Shown here piece by piece: positions 9,055 to 18,355 of a stretch of DNA of 63,689 nucleotides (the stretch's first letter is position 1; the number at the start of each line of letters is the position of its first letter). The stretch is from Brevundimonas vancanneytii (lineage in GTDB: Bacteria; Pseudomonadota; Alphaproteobacteria; Caulobacterales; Caulobacteraceae): contig CAMAVA010000002.1 in NCBI GenBank assembly GCA_945861515.1, positions 1 to 63,689 on the forward strand. The letters are read 5' to 3'. Position numbers and translations under genes: made by a program. The notes under the pieces were generated by a model. The model was not told the DNA's origin and made no database searches. It saw only the letters and a list, made by a program, of their open reading frames with translations.

Positions 9055-10587
9055 CTAACCCGCAACCTTCACCGGAATGAACTGGGTCGAACCCCCGACG
9101 GCAAACCCGAGCAGCACGGTCGGACGACCCGCCTTCTTGGCCGCCTCGACGGCCGAGGCCACCTCGACGGCATTGCCCACCTTGCGGGTGTTGACGCTGA
9201 CGATGACGGCCCCCCGGCGCACGCCCTGTTCGGCGGCATCGGAGTCGGCCCGGACATTTTCCACCAGGACGCCGGCCTCGACATTCAGCCGGCCCTTGGT
9301 GGCGGGGTCTACCGGCCCCAGAGCCATGCCAAGCACCACCGGACGCTGGACCGGAACCACGGGCGCGCTGCCGGACGGCCCGGAAGCCGAGGGATCGCGC
9401 TGCGCCGAAGCCAGATCGCGTTCCGACGGCCGGGTGCCGGTCTTGACCTCGATCGTGCGACGGCGGCCATCGCGCAGGATTTCCATCTTCAGGTTGGCGC
9501 CGGGCCTTGTCTTGGCCACTTCCCGGGTCAAGGCCGTGGAAGAGGTGATCGGGTTGCCGTTCACCGAGGTCACCACGTCGTCCCGCATCAGGCCGGACGT
9601 CGCCGCCGGGCCGCCGGGCGACAGGTCTGCGACGATCGCCGCCTTGATCGGACCCAGGCCAAGCGCCTCGCCCATGTCCGGCGTGAAGTTCTGGATGGTG
9701 GCGCCGATATAGCCGCGGGTCACCTTGCCGCCAGAGATCAGCTGCTTGGCCACGCTTTCGGCCAGTTCAGCCGGGATGGCGAAACCGATCCCCACCGATC
9801 CGCCAGTCGGCGAGAAAATCGCCGAATTGACCCCGATGACCCGACCGTAGATGTCAAAGGTCGGCCCGCCGCTGTTGCCCCGGTTGATGGGCGCATCGAC
9901 CTGGATGTAGTCGACGAACGGGCCGTCATTGATGTCTCGGCTCAGGGCCGAAACGATACCGGCCGTGGCCGTGCCGCCCAGTCCGAAGGGGTTGCCGACG
10001 GTGATGACCCAGTCGCCGACCCGCGGCTTGGCGGTGTTCTCGAAATTGACGAACACGAAGTTCGAGCCGGCGACCTTCAGAACCGCCAGATCGGTGCCCT
10101 CATCACGGCCCACCAGGGTTGCCGGCAGTTCCCGGCCGTCCTTCAGGGTGATGGTGATCTGGTCGGCACCCTCCACCACATGGTTGTTGGTGACCAGATA
10201 GCCGTCTGCGGTGATAAAGAATCCCGAGCCCGAAGACTGCTGACGCGGCAGGCCGCCGCCCTGGTCGTCTCCGCCTTCCCCATCCTGGTCGGGCGAGGGG
10301 CTGAGCCCGAAGGGCAGGCCCGGAACCCGCCGCAGGGCCTTGGCGTCGACCTTCGACTTCACATCGATGGACACCACGGCCGGCGACACCTTTTCGAAGA
10401 TATCGGCAAAGGACATCGGCGCGCCGGGCGGCGGTGCAAAGTTCACCGGCGTCGCCCGATAGGCCGCAGCTGCGGGCGGAGCCGCCTCGGCTGGCGCGAT
10501 CCGCATGCCCACGCCCGCCATGGCGGCGGCGGCGACCCCAACGCCGGCAATGGCGCCGACGACAAATCCAGACTTTCTCGATGCCAT
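9055..10587 (-). CDS. degP: Periplasmic serine protease of the Do/DegP (HtrA) family
   Basis: 510 aa. An N-terminal hydrophobic segment serves as signal or anchor. A trypsin-like domain follows with the catalytic triad in NNHVVEG (His), DLAVLKV (Asp) and NRGNSGGPTF (Ser), then two PDZ domains, the first around GYIGATIQNF to VTSVNGNPI and the second covering the last ~100 residues. The LA-loop region carries an Asp/Gly-rich insertion (DQDGEGGDDQGGG). It degrades or refolds misfolded envelope proteins. I use the ATG at 10587; a TTG two codons upstream lies closer to the AGGA and is an alternative. It sits between the ccm genes and the two-component pair. Confidence 0.93.
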   Translation of the reverse strand: MASRKSGFVVGAIAGVGVAAAAMAGVGMRIAPAEAAPPAAAAYRATPVNFAPPPGAPMSFADIFEKVSPAVVSIDVKSKVDAKALRRVPGLPFGLSPSPDQDGEGGDDQGGGLPRQQSSGSGFFITADGYLVTNNHVVEGADQITITLKDGRELPATLVGRDEGTDLAVLKVAGSNFVFVNFENTAKPRVGDWVITVGNPFGLGGTATAGIVSALSRDINDGPFVDYIQVDAPINRGNSGGPTFDIYGRVIGVNSAIFSPTGGSVGIGFAIPAELAESVAKQLISGGKVTRGYIGATIQNFTPDMGEALGLGPIKAAIVADLSPGGPAATSGLMRDDVVTSVNGNPITSSTALTREVAKTRPGANLKMEILRDGRRRTIEVKTGTRPSERDLASAQRDPSASGPSGSAPVVPVQRPVVLGMALGPVDPATKGRLNVEAGVLVENVRADSDAAEQGVRRGAVIVSVNTRKVGNAVEVASAVEAAKKAGRPTVLLGFAVGGSTQFIPVKVAG

Positions 10588-10641
10588 GTTCAATAGTTTC
10601 CTGTGTCCCGTGACCGCGGAACGTTGACCTTATAACCTAGA

Positions 10642-10671
10642 AGCCTAGCGACGATCCGCAACGCCCCTCAA
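10642..10671 (-). promoter_or_regulatory. Candidate promoter for degP
   Basis: On the minus strand, TTGAGG (10671-10666) and TAGGCT (10647-10642) are 18 bases apart in the 141-base gap between ccmH and degP. The elements resemble the Caulobacter housekeeping consensus (TTGACG-like and GCTANAWC-like), although the spacing is at the long end. It would allow degP expression independent of ccm. Inferred only. Confidence 0.35.
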
Positions 10672-10728
10672 GTTATCTTTGCGTCATTCGTCATGTGTTT
10701 GTTGCGGCAAGATCGCGGCGGCTTGGTG

Positions 10729-11175
10729 TCAATCCGCCGAACGGCCGTCCAGACGGGACAGTCGGGCCTCTTCCTCGTCGGTCAGGGCGGCTTCAACCCT
10801 CGTCTTTCGGGTCCGGGCGAACAACAGCGCGCCCCCAATCAGGATCACGAACAGAGGGGCGAGCCAGAGCATCAGATTGGCCGCGGAAAAGGTCGGCTTC
10901 AGCAGGACAAACTCGCCATAGCGGGCGACCAGGAAACTTCGGACCTCGGTGTCGCTCATGCCGCCGGCCACTTTTTCCCTGACCACCTTGCGCAGGTCGC
11001 CGGCCAGTTCCGCATCGGAGTCGTCGATGGACTCGTTCTGGCAGACCAGACAGCGGATTTCCTGGAACAGCGAGCGCGCCCGGGCCTCCTGCCCAGGGTC
11101 TGGCAGCCGCTCTGCCGGATCGGAGGCTGCGGCCATGCAGAAAACGGCGACCAGGATCAGGGCCAGGCGCTTCAT
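10729..11175 (-). CDS. ccmH: Cytochrome c maturation protein CcmH (CycL)
   Basis: A 148-aa membrane-anchored periplasmic thiol oxidoreductase that reduces apocytochrome c ahead of haem ligation. There is a signal peptide (residues 1-17), the redox motif RCLVCQNES with Cys42 and Cys45, and a C-terminal transmembrane helix (ANLMLWLAPLFVILIGGALL). The ATG at 11175 overlaps the TGA of ccmF (ATGA). Upstream in-frame starts would run 47 codons into ccmF and are rejected. Length and architecture are those of the short, alphaproteobacterial CcmH, in which CcmI is separate. Confidence 0.93.
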   Translation of the reverse strand: MKRLALILVAVFCMAAASDPAERLPDPGQEARARSLFQEIRCLVCQNESIDDSDAELAGDLRKVVREKVAGGMSDTEVRSFLVARYGEFVLLKPTFSAANLMLWLAPLFVILIGGALLFARTRKTRVEAALTDEEEARLSRLDGRSAD

Positions 11176-13145
11176 GCTGTCGCCAGCCCCGCCTTGCGCG
11201 CGACGCCAAAGCGCATGCGCCGGTCGGACAGGGAAATGCCGCCGCCCAGCGCCATCAGCAGCGGCCCCAGAAAGATCAGTTGAACCCAGGGATTGAAATA
11301 GGCCCGAACCAGCCATCCCGGCTGGCCGGCGGGCGTCGTCCGCCGCTCTCCCAGTGTGACATAGACCTGGTCCAGCCCCCGGGCGCAGATGGCGACTTCC
11401 TGGGTGGTCTGGCCGCCAGCGGGATAGAAACGCCGCTGAGGCCGGGCTTCACAGACGGATCGTCCCTCCCGGCTGACCTGGATCACGGCCTCTTCCGCCA
11501 GAAAGTTGGGACCATCGACGACCGAGGCGGACTTGAAGGTCAGTTCGTATTGAGCCAGCCTGACCGAAGCATTCGGGGCCATGACTTCCGCGAACTCGAC
11601 CTTCCAGGAGGTTTCGAAACAGGCGCCCAGAACGAACAGTCCCAGACCACAATGCGCCAGGCTTGATCCCCAGGCGCCCCGAGGCAGGCCGGTCAGTCGC
11701 CGGCCTGCCTCGGCCAGGGGCGCCCTGAACAGGCGGATGCGTTCAACGATTTCGGCAGCGGCTCCGAAGACCAGCCAGAACCCGACCGCAAGGCCGGCGC
11801 TGGCCAGCGCCTTTGTCGGACTGACCAGGGCCAGGGCCAACAGACCGGCGCCCACGGCCAGAACGGCGGCCACCCAAAGCCGTTGAGCCGCCCCCAGGGC
11901 GTCACCGCGTTTCCAGGCCAGCATCGGACCGAAGGGCAGGACCGCCATGCCCAGCAGCATCACGGGCGTGAAGGTCAGATTGAAAAACGGCGGGCCAACA
12001 GAGACGGTATTGCCGTCGACCGCTTCCCGGATCAGCGGGTAGAGCGTGCCCAGCAGCACGGTCAGGGTCGCAGCCGTCAGGACGATATTGTTCAGGACAA
12101 TCGCGCTTTCCCGACTGACCGGCGCGAACAGTCCGCCGGGCGCCAGCGACGGCGCCCGCCAGGCGAACAGGGCAAAGGCCGAGCCGGCCGTCACACCCAG
12201 GATACCCAGCAACAGCATCCCCCGGGTCGGGTCCACGGCGAAGGCATGGACACTGGTCAGGACGCCGGATCGCACCAGAAACGCGCCCAGCATGGAAAAG
12301 CTGAAGGCCGCCAGGGCCAGGAACAGGGTCCAGCCGGGCAGCGCCCCGCGCTTTTCGGTCACAACGGCCGAATGCAGCAGGGCGGCGCCGATCAGCCAGG
12401 GCATGAAGGACGCGTTCTCGACCGGATCCCAGAACCACCAGCCGCCCCAGCCCAGCTCGTAATAGGCCCAGAAACTGCCCAGAGTGATGCCGACGGTCAG
12501 AAAGCTCCAGGCCGCCAGGGTCCAGGGGCGCACCCACCGCGCCCAGGCCGCATCGATCCGTCCGCCGATCAGGGCAGCCACCGCCAGACTGAAGACCACG
12601 GAAAACCCGACATAACCGAAATAGAGCAGTGGCGGATGCAGGGCCAGGGCCGGGTCCTGCAGCAGGGGATTCAAGGACCGGCCTTCCAGCGGAATGTCGG
12701 CAAGCCGCGCCATCGGGTTGGAGGCAAAGACCGTATAGGCCAGGAACAGAACCCCAAGCGCCCCCTGAACCGCCAGGGTTCTGGCCCGGAGGTCGGCGGG
12801 CAGATCACGGCCAAACCAGCCTACAGCCGCGCCAAAACCCGTCAGGGAGAGGCACCAGAGCACCATCGAGCCTTCATGGCTGCCCCAGGCGCCGGCCACC
12901 CGGTACAGCAACGGCTTTTCGCTGTGGGAATTGGCCGCCACATTGGCAACCGAAAAATCGCTGGTGACAAAGGCATAGATCAGGGCGGCGAAGGTCAGGC
13001 CCGTGGCCAGGAAGGCGCCAGTCGCGGCGCCTTCTCCGGCTCCGGCCAGCAGCGGCCTGTGGGCGCCCGCACCGGACAAAAGCATCTGGGCGACTGAAAG
13101 TCCCAGCGCCAGGACCAGACAGAGTGAGCCCAGCTCGACGATCAT
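11172..13145 (-). CDS. ccmF: Haem lyase subunit CcmF (CycK)
   Basis: A 657-aa polytopic inner-membrane protein of the c-type cytochrome assembly pathway. The tryptophan-rich WWD signature GWGGWWFWDPVENASF lies at residues 232-247, with haem-ligand histidines in the SHEGS loop (about residue 90) and ALHPPLLY (about 170). Together with CcmH and CcmI it transfers haem from CcmE to apocytochrome cysteines on the periplasmic side. It overlaps both ccmE upstream and ccmH downstream by four bases, so the genes are translationally coupled. Confidence 0.96.
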   Translation of the reverse strand: MIVELGSLCLVLALGLSVAQMLLSGAGAHRPLLAGAGEGAATGAFLATGLTFAALIYAFVTSDFSVANVAANSHSEKPLLYRVAGAWGSHEGSMVLWCLSLTGFGAAVGWFGRDLPADLRARTLAVQGALGVLFLAYTVFASNPMARLADIPLEGRSLNPLLQDPALALHPPLLYFGYVGFSVVFSLAVAALIGGRIDAAWARWVRPWTLAAWSFLTVGITLGSFWAYYELGWGGWWFWDPVENASFMPWLIGAALLHSAVVTEKRGALPGWTLFLALAAFSFSMLGAFLVRSGVLTSVHAFAVDPTRGMLLLGILGVTAGSAFALFAWRAPSLAPGGLFAPVSRESAIVLNNIVLTAATLTVLLGTLYPLIREAVDGNTVSVGPPFFNLTFTPVMLLGMAVLPFGPMLAWKRGDALGAAQRLWVAAVLAVGAGLLALALVSPTKALASAGLAVGFWLVFGAAAEIVERIRLFRAPLAEAGRRLTGLPRGAWGSSLAHCGLGLFVLGACFETSWKVEFAEVMAPNASVRLAQYELTFKSASVVDGPNFLAEEAVIQVSREGRSVCEARPQRRFYPAGGQTTQEVAICARGLDQVYVTLGERRTTPAGQPGWLVRAYFNPWVQLIFLGPLLMALGGGISLSDRRMRFGVARKAGLATA

Positions 13146-13645
13146 GTTCCGGTCGCCTTGCCGGCTTGCGGTGCGTCATAGCCAGGCCGGGCGCCGTCGC
13201 CGCGCCACTCGCCCTGTTCCTTCAAGGCCTTGGCGACTTCCCGGGGCATGTATTTCTCATCGTGCTTGGCCAGGACCCGTTTGGCCACAAACACACCGTC
13301 AGACCTCAGGGCGCCCTCGGCGACAACCCCCTGGCCTTCTCGAAACAGACTGGTGACCTCGCCGGAATAGACGACTGTCATGGCGGACTTGCGGTCGGCA
13401 ACCCGAAACTGCATGGCCCCGTCGGGCAGTCGGCTAAGGCTTCCCACCTCGACAAGTCCGCCCAGCTGGAAGGCCCGGCCGGCGGCGACCTGGGCTTCTT
13501 CGGCCTGGGCCGGCGTGTAGAAGAACGAGATGTTGTTGCGCAGTCCAAACAGGGTCAGCCCGACAGCCAGGGCCAGCACCGGCGCGATGGCCAGCAGGAT
13601 CGTCAGGCGACGACGGGCGGTGCGGGACCTGGGCCAGAAACTCAT
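13142..13645 (-). CDS. ccmE: Haem chaperone CcmE (CycJ)
   Basis: 167 aa. A basic N-terminus and one transmembrane helix (about 14-34) anchor a periplasmic beta-barrel. The haem-binding HxxxY motif is intact: KHDEKYMP with His128, which forms the covalent haem bond, and Tyr132. CcmE receives haem from CcmC/ABC components, which are not in this window, and passes it to CcmF. The ATG overlaps the ccmI stop and the stop overlaps ccmF. Confidence 0.96.
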   Translation of the reverse strand: MSFWPRSRTARRRLTILLAIAPVLALAVGLTLFGLRNNISFFYTPAQAEEAQVAAGRAFQLGGLVEVGSLSRLPDGAMQFRVADRKSAMTVVYSGEVTSLFREGQGVVAEGALRSDGVFVAKRVLAKHDEKYMPREVAKALKEQGEWRGDGARPGYDAPQAGKATGT

Positions 13646-14733
13646 TGCGGCGCCTCCGATGCAGTCTTCAGTCGTTCCAGCACGTCGGGCCGGTCCTTGA
13701 ACAGCTTTTGCGCCCTAACCATGGCGGCGTCGCGCTTGCCGGTTTCACCCAGCACCGAATAGGCGCGGATCAGCCTGGCCCAACCGTCCGGATCGTCGGG
13801 CTGTCCCTCCAGCCGGCGCGCCAGGCCGGCGACCATGTTCTGGATCGCCGCGCCCATATCGCCGGATGCCGCCGGCGGTGCAGGCTCGTCTTTCACCAAC
13901 TTTCCGTTGCGCTCCAGACTGGCGATTTCCGCCGCCAGACCGGTTCGCCGTTCGTCGTCCGAAGGTAGGTCCTTGAGCAGGGATTTCCAGTCAGCCAGAC
14001 CGCCCGCGACATCACCGGACTCGGCCCGCGCTCTGGCCAGAAAATAGCGGGGAACCGGAGCCTCCGGGTCCAGCTTCGTCGCCTGCAGGAAAGCCTGCCT
14101 TGCATCGACGCCGATCTGGCCATCGGCCAGCACCATGAAGGCCTCGCCCAGCGCACTCCAGAGCACCGGGTCAGAGGGTTTCAGGGCGACCGCCTGCCGC
14201 AGCGCCTTGGCAGCGCCATACCTGTCGCCCGCCGCCTGCCGGGCGATCGACAGGTTTCTCAGCACCTCGGCGTCCTGCGGCCGTTCCACCGCCACCTGGG
14301 ACAGGACGGCGGAAATCTGTCCTGCCGTGAGGGTCGCCGGGTCAGACTGGCGCCAGGCCGCAACCCGGGAGGCCAAGGAGGCATCACGGGCGCCGGGCTG
14401 TCCGACGAAAAAGTAGAGCGCCACGGCCAGGATCGGGATCGATGCCGCTGCAATCAGGACCAGCCGATCGCCATCGGTTCTGACAGGGGTCAACGGCCGG
14501 TCGGCGGCGGCCAGCAGGCGACGACCCGCCTCGGCCCTGGAACTGTCACGCTCCTCGCCATTCAACAGCCCCCTCGCCACCAGATCATCGATTTCAGCCA
14601 TCTGTCGGCGAAGCATCGACACCGCAGCGTCTTCGGCGCCGGCCGCAGCAAGGCGTCTCCGATGGGCAGAATACAGCACAAGCCCGGCAGCGGCAGCTGA
14701 CAGCCCGGCGGCGACTATCCAGAACGCGATCAT
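13642..14733 (-). CDS. ccmI: Cytochrome c maturation TPR protein CcmI (CycH)
   Basis: 363 aa. The N-terminal half has two transmembrane helices (about 2-20 and 92-111) flanking a cytoplasmic leucine-zipper-like loop (MLRRQMAEIDDLVARGLL). The periplasmic C-terminal half contains TPR repeats (for example SIARQAAGDRYGAAKAL and WARLIRAYSVLGE) that hold the apocytochrome C-terminus. It is the first gene of the ccmI-E-F-H run. ccmG is absent here, as is usual where these genes form the cycHJKL arrangement. Confidence 0.92.
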   Translation of the reverse strand: MIAFWIVAAGLSAAAAGLVLYSAHRRRLAAAGAEDAAVSMLRRQMAEIDDLVARGLLNGEERDSSRAEAGRRLLAAADRPLTPVRTDGDRLVLIAAASIPILAVALYFFVGQPGARDASLASRVAAWRQSDPATLTAGQISAVLSQVAVERPQDAEVLRNLSIARQAAGDRYGAAKALRQAVALKPSDPVLWSALGEAFMVLADGQIGVDARQAFLQATKLDPEAPVPRYFLARARAESGDVAGGLADWKSLLKDLPSDDERRTGLAAEIASLERNGKLVKDEPAPPAASGDMGAAIQNMVAGLARRLEGQPDDPDGWARLIRAYSVLGETGKRDAAMVRAQKLFKDRPDVLERLKTASEAPQ

Positions 14734-14859
14734 GCCGCGCTGTTAGCGGATATCCGCGGCCGATGCGAGGCGACTTTGTGGAGCGGGATCAAGGAACCAA
14801 GGCCGCGGCGCGTAGCCTGGTCGGAGCGTCGGACAGCAGCCTGCCGGTTCCGAAAAATG

Positions 14860-16173
14860 CTAGGCTGCAGCCAGCCGTCTGCGGACCAGGTCTGCGGCCT
14901 TCTCATCATGGATCAGGCCCAGAATCTGGGCGGCAGCCTCGATGTAGTTCCTGATCCTGGCGCTGCTTTCCGCATCCCCGGTCCGCAGCAGATCCAGCAG
15001 ATCGACGACATAGGGATCGGTGTGCATTTCGACAGCGTCGAGTATTCTGGCCCGTGTCGCGCCGAATCCGCCGCTTGCGGCATCGGCGCGGATTTCGTCG
15101 GCAAACGCCAGCAGGCTGAGGGCCCTGGTCAGTTCGGCCGGGTCGGGCGTGTCAGAGACCTTGGGGGCCTTGCCAGACAGCCGGGCGCTGTAGCGGATGA
15201 CATGGACGGGAAGCGCCTTTCCAACAGATTTCTCGATCCGGTTCAGATGGATCTCGACCATCTCTGCAAGGCTGCGCTTCTGTTGCGCCAACCTTTGACC
15301 CCAGGCGCCCTCCTTGCTCAGCTGAACTGCCGAGTCCAGTTCGGCGATGGCCAGCGCCGCTCGATGAACCACCCGGCCCGCTCGCCGGCCGGCCTCGATG
15401 CCGCCGTCGCAGTCATAGGTCTTGATCTCGGCCAGACACTGGTCGACGGACTCCAGCACTCTCCGTCCAAAGCCGGACAGTTCCGAATCCGACAGGTAAC
15501 GCTCACTCGGTCGATCCATCACCGCCGAGATGATCCTCAGGACCTGATCCGGTTCCGGCAGCAGTGAGGACAGGATCTCGAAATAATGCGCGCCGGCATC
15601 CGGCGACACCAGGGCGCAGTCACGATAGCCAAGCCGGGCCGCCACCTTCTGCTCGGGCCCCATCCTGGAGACCCACTCAGGCAAAGCGCCCATATTGCGC
15701 CGGATGATGGGCGCGAGCGTCAGATACCCGGCAAGCTTTGTGGCGTCGGAAGGGTCTATGGAGGAAAGTGGTTCCGGGCGCCTATCTGCCTTCAGGCCCT
15801 CGGCTCCCAGAAGACAGAGGCGGTCGAAGGATGACACATCAAGGGCTTCCGGATCCCAGACCTTGGCCATGGCTTCAGCCTCGAAAACAGCCGCAGGATG
15901 GTCTGATTTGAGGAAGCGCCAGAGTTTGGCCATCAGGGCTTTCGGGAACACCCTGCGGGGACCATCCAGCAACCCCGCGACAGGGGCCAGAACGATATCG
16001 CGAACGGACCGGTCCCGAACCTCCAGGTCCAGCATCCGCCAAACCGCATCCAGAGTCTCGTCGAAGGCCGACTGGTTGGACAGCATCTGCTCCAGCCGAA
16101 ACAGCGCGCTGTTGGGCAGGCCTTCGATCAGCGCGCGGAGCATCGCAGCCTTGTTTTGCGCCAACTCGGTCAT
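14860..16173 (-). CDS. Uncharacterised helical protein, 437 aa
   Basis: I do not recognise a family. The protein is predicted almost entirely alpha-helical, without signal peptide or membrane segment, so it should be cytoplasmic. It starts MTELAQNKAAMLRALIEGLP. Visible features are a tryptophan-containing helix (DAVWRMLDLEV), repeated acidic and leucine-rich helices, and a long basic/acidic helix (QRLAQQKRSLAEMVEIHLNR) that could be a coiled coil. It resembles DUF2336 proteins in general character but not in the motifs I know. It is flanked by ccmI downstream and a two-component system upstream on the same strand, with 83-126 base gaps, so it is probably transcribed separately. Confidence 0.75.
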   Translation of the reverse strand: MTELAQNKAAMLRALIEGLPNSALFRLEQMLSNQSAFDETLDAVWRMLDLEVRDRSVRDIVLAPVAGLLDGPRRVFPKALMAKLWRFLKSDHPAAVFEAEAMAKVWDPEALDVSSFDRLCLLGAEGLKADRRPEPLSSIDPSDATKLAGYLTLAPIIRRNMGALPEWVSRMGPEQKVAARLGYRDCALVSPDAGAHYFEILSSLLPEPDQVLRIISAVMDRPSERYLSDSELSGFGRRVLESVDQCLAEIKTYDCDGGIEAGRRAGRVVHRAALAIAELDSAVQLSKEGAWGQRLAQQKRSLAEMVEIHLNRIEKSVGKALPVHVIRYSARLSGKAPKVSDTPDPAELTRALSLLAFADEIRADAASGGFGATRARILDAVEMHTDPYVVDLLDLLRTGDAESSARIRNYIEAAAQILGLIHDEKAADLVRRRLAAA

Positions 16174-16256
16174 TGCAGCGGCTCGGGCATCACGGAATGG
16201 GTGATCCTCGGCACACTGCCACCGTTACCGTTAAGGAACGCCGAAAGGCGAAAGGG

Positions 16257-17669
16257 TCACACTTCCGCGCGCGGCAGGCGCAGCAGGACCCTCAGCCCGC
16301 CGAGGGGCGAGTCTTCCAGGGTCAGTCCGCCGCCATAGGCGCGGGCCAGTTCATCAACGATGGCCAGGCCCAGGCCAGACCCCGGGGCCGACTCGTCAAG
16401 CCGTGCGCCGCGCTTGAGAACCTCGCCACGACGTTCGGCCGGAAGGCCGGGTCCATCATCGTCGACCGTCAGGCAAAACCACTCCGCATCGAGTTCCCTC
16501 GCCGAAACCTGGATATTGCGCCGGCACCATTTGCCGGCGTTCTCCATGATGTTTCCGGCCATCTCCTGGAAGTCCTGCTTCTCGCCGCGGAAACACAGTC
16601 CTTCCGGCGTGGTCCAGTCGATACTGACCGATTTGCTCTGGAAGATGCGTTCGAGGGTCCGGGCCAGTTCATCCAGGACATCCGTGACGTCTGTTCGTTC
16701 GCCCAGCGATTGGGACCGGGCGGCGGCGCGGGCACGGCGGAGGTGGTGCTCCACATGGGCGCGCATGGCCTCGGACTGTCGCTCGACCACATCCGACAGG
16801 CTGCCGGGCTGCTGTCTGGCCTCGGTCAGCATGACCGAGAGGGGGGTCTTCAGGGCATGGGCCAGGTTGCCGACATGGGTGCGCTGACGTTCCACCACGT
16901 CCTGGTTATGCGCGACCAGGGCGTTGAGTTCGCCGGCCAGGGGCGACAGCTCTGCCGGATAGTCGTCGGTCAGCCGGTCGGTCTTGCCCTTGCGCACCTG
17001 GGCAATCTCCCGTCTGAGCCGAAACAGCGGTTGCAGACCGACCCGGACCTGAAGATAGACCGCCGCGATCAGGCCGGCGCCAAGAATGACCAGCGAACCG
17101 ACAATGATCACCACGAACCGGGCCGTCGCCGCATCGATGGACTCCCGGTTTTCGGCCGCCAGAAACACGACTGGCGAGTTCCGGCCCGGGATACTGCCCA
17201 GCTGCGCCCCGGCATGCAGGGGCTTGCCCAGAGGATCGATGGTGTCAAAATAGACGGTCTCGCCGGGTTGTTTCCTGGCATGGGCGATCACGGCCGCCGG
17301 CGGCGACAGGCTGCTGTCCCAGAGCGACCGGGACTTCACCAGCGGCGTCACGCTCTGGCCAGGCCCCAGCTGGGCAATTTCCCAATAGAAGCCACTGAAA
17401 GGCCGAAACGCCCGGGCGTCGGTCATGGGCGGGGCATAGACCTGTCCGTCCGACACGGTCGTTTCTGCCACCAGCCCCTTGATGGATTCCTCGAGGCCCG
17501 CTTCGAATCGGTCGACAGCCGCTCTGCGGAACAGCTCGTTGAGCCCGAACCCCGCCACCACCAGCATGGCCACGCTCCAGATCGCAGCCAGCAGCACCAG
17601 CCGCAAGACCAGAGACGACCGGCCCAGCCGCGGAAACAGAGCGCGGCGGGTCTGGGCGACCAGCTTCAC
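16257..17669 (-). CDS. PhoQ-like sensor histidine kinase
   Basis: 470 aa. Transmembrane helices at about 20-43 and 185-206 flank a periplasmic domain of some 140 residues, followed by a HAMP-like linker. The DHp motif is NLAHALKTPLSVML (His271), as in PhoQ-type kinases, and the ATP-binding domain has N-box NIMENAGKWCRR, DDDGPGLPAERR and GSGLGLAIV. The start is GTG at 17669, overlapping the TGA of the response regulator (GTGA). The final strand is typical of the family. Its signal is unknown; the partner regulator and a small periplasmic protein lie immediately upstream. Confidence 0.92.
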   Translation of the reverse strand: MKLVAQTRRALFPRLGRSSLVLRLVLLAAIWSVAMLVVAGFGLNELFRRAAVDRFEAGLEESIKGLVAETTVSDGQVYAPPMTDARAFRPFSGFYWEIAQLGPGQSVTPLVKSRSLWDSSLSPPAAVIAHARKQPGETVYFDTIDPLGKPLHAGAQLGSIPGRNSPVVFLAAENRESIDAATARFVVIIVGSLVILGAGLIAAVYLQVRVGLQPLFRLRREIAQVRKGKTDRLTDDYPAELSPLAGELNALVAHNQDVVERQRTHVGNLAHALKTPLSVMLTEARQQPGSLSDVVERQSEAMRAHVEHHLRRARAAARSQSLGERTDVTDVLDELARTLERIFQSKSVSIDWTTPEGLCFRGEKQDFQEMAGNIMENAGKWCRRNIQVSARELDAEWFCLTVDDDGPGLPAERRGEVLKRGARLDESAPGSGLGLAIVDELARAYGGGLTLEDSPLGGLRVLLRLPRAEV

Positions 17670-18343
17670 GCCTCGCTCTCGCCCTCAAGCGCCATGATCC
17701 GGTAGCCAAGACCCCGGACGGTCTCGATGCGGTCCGGGCCGATCTTCTTGCGGACCCGGCCGATGAAAACTTCGATCGTGTTGGAATCGCGATCAAAATC
17801 CTGATCGTAGAGGTGCTCGACCAGTTCAGTCCGGCTGATCACCCGCCCCTGGTGCATCATCATGTAATGGAGCAGGCGATACTCGAGGGAGGTCAGCCGG
17901 AGCGGCTCGCCATTGACGCTGGCCCGGGCGGCCCGGGGATCAAGCCGCATGCCGCCGCAGGACAGACTGGGCGCTGCATGGCCGGCAGACCGGCGCACCA
18001 GGGCCCGAAGCCGGGCCAGCAGTTCCTCGGTGTGAAAGGGCTTGGTCAGATAGTCATCGGCGCCTGCATCGAAACCGGCGACCTTCTGGCTCCAGTTGTC
18101 GCGGGCCGTCAGGATGAGAACCGGCGTTCCGACATGCTCGCGGCGCCACCGCTCGAGCACGGACACGCCGTCCATCTTGGGCAGGCCCAGATCGAGGATG
18201 ACCGCGTCGTAGGGTTCGGTTTCACCCAGGAAATGCCCCTCCTCGCCGTCGGCGGCATGATCGACGGCGTAACCGGCGTCGGCCAGGGCCATCTTCAGCT
18301 GGCGCGACAGATCGGGATCGTCTTCGACAAGCAGTATGCGCAT
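17666..18343 (-). CDS. PhoP/OmpR-family response regulator
   Basis: 225 aa. A receiver domain with MRILLVEDD, phospho-acceptor Asp51 in VILDLGLPKMDG, the conserved Thr in LILTARD and Lys in LTKPFH, then a winged-helix DNA-binding domain ending with VFIGRVRKKIGPDRIETVRGLGYR. It is followed by its overlapping kinase gene and preceded, after 12 bases, by a small secreted protein gene, so the three form one unit. Confidence 0.95.
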   Translation of the reverse strand: MRILLVEDDPDLSRQLKMALADAGYAVDHAADGEEGHFLGETEPYDAVILDLGLPKMDGVSVLERWRREHVGTPVLILTARDNWSQKVAGFDAGADDYLTKPFHTEELLARLRALVRRSAGHAAPSLSCGGMRLDPRAARASVNGEPLRLTSLEYRLLHYMMMHQGRVISRTELVEHLYDQDFDRDSNTIEVFIGRVRKKIGPDRIETVRGLGYRIMALEGESEA

Positions 18344-18355
18344 TCCGAATTCCTG

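Noticed and set aside
8167-10596. An 809-codon plus-strand frame opposite degP and the response regulator
   Set aside because: Both minus-strand genes have intact catalytic motifs; the plus-strand frame has none.
10729-13645. Missing ccmG as a gene loss
   Set aside because: Absence of the thioredoxin-like gene from this cluster is usual for the ccmI-E-F-H arrangement, where it lies elsewhere.
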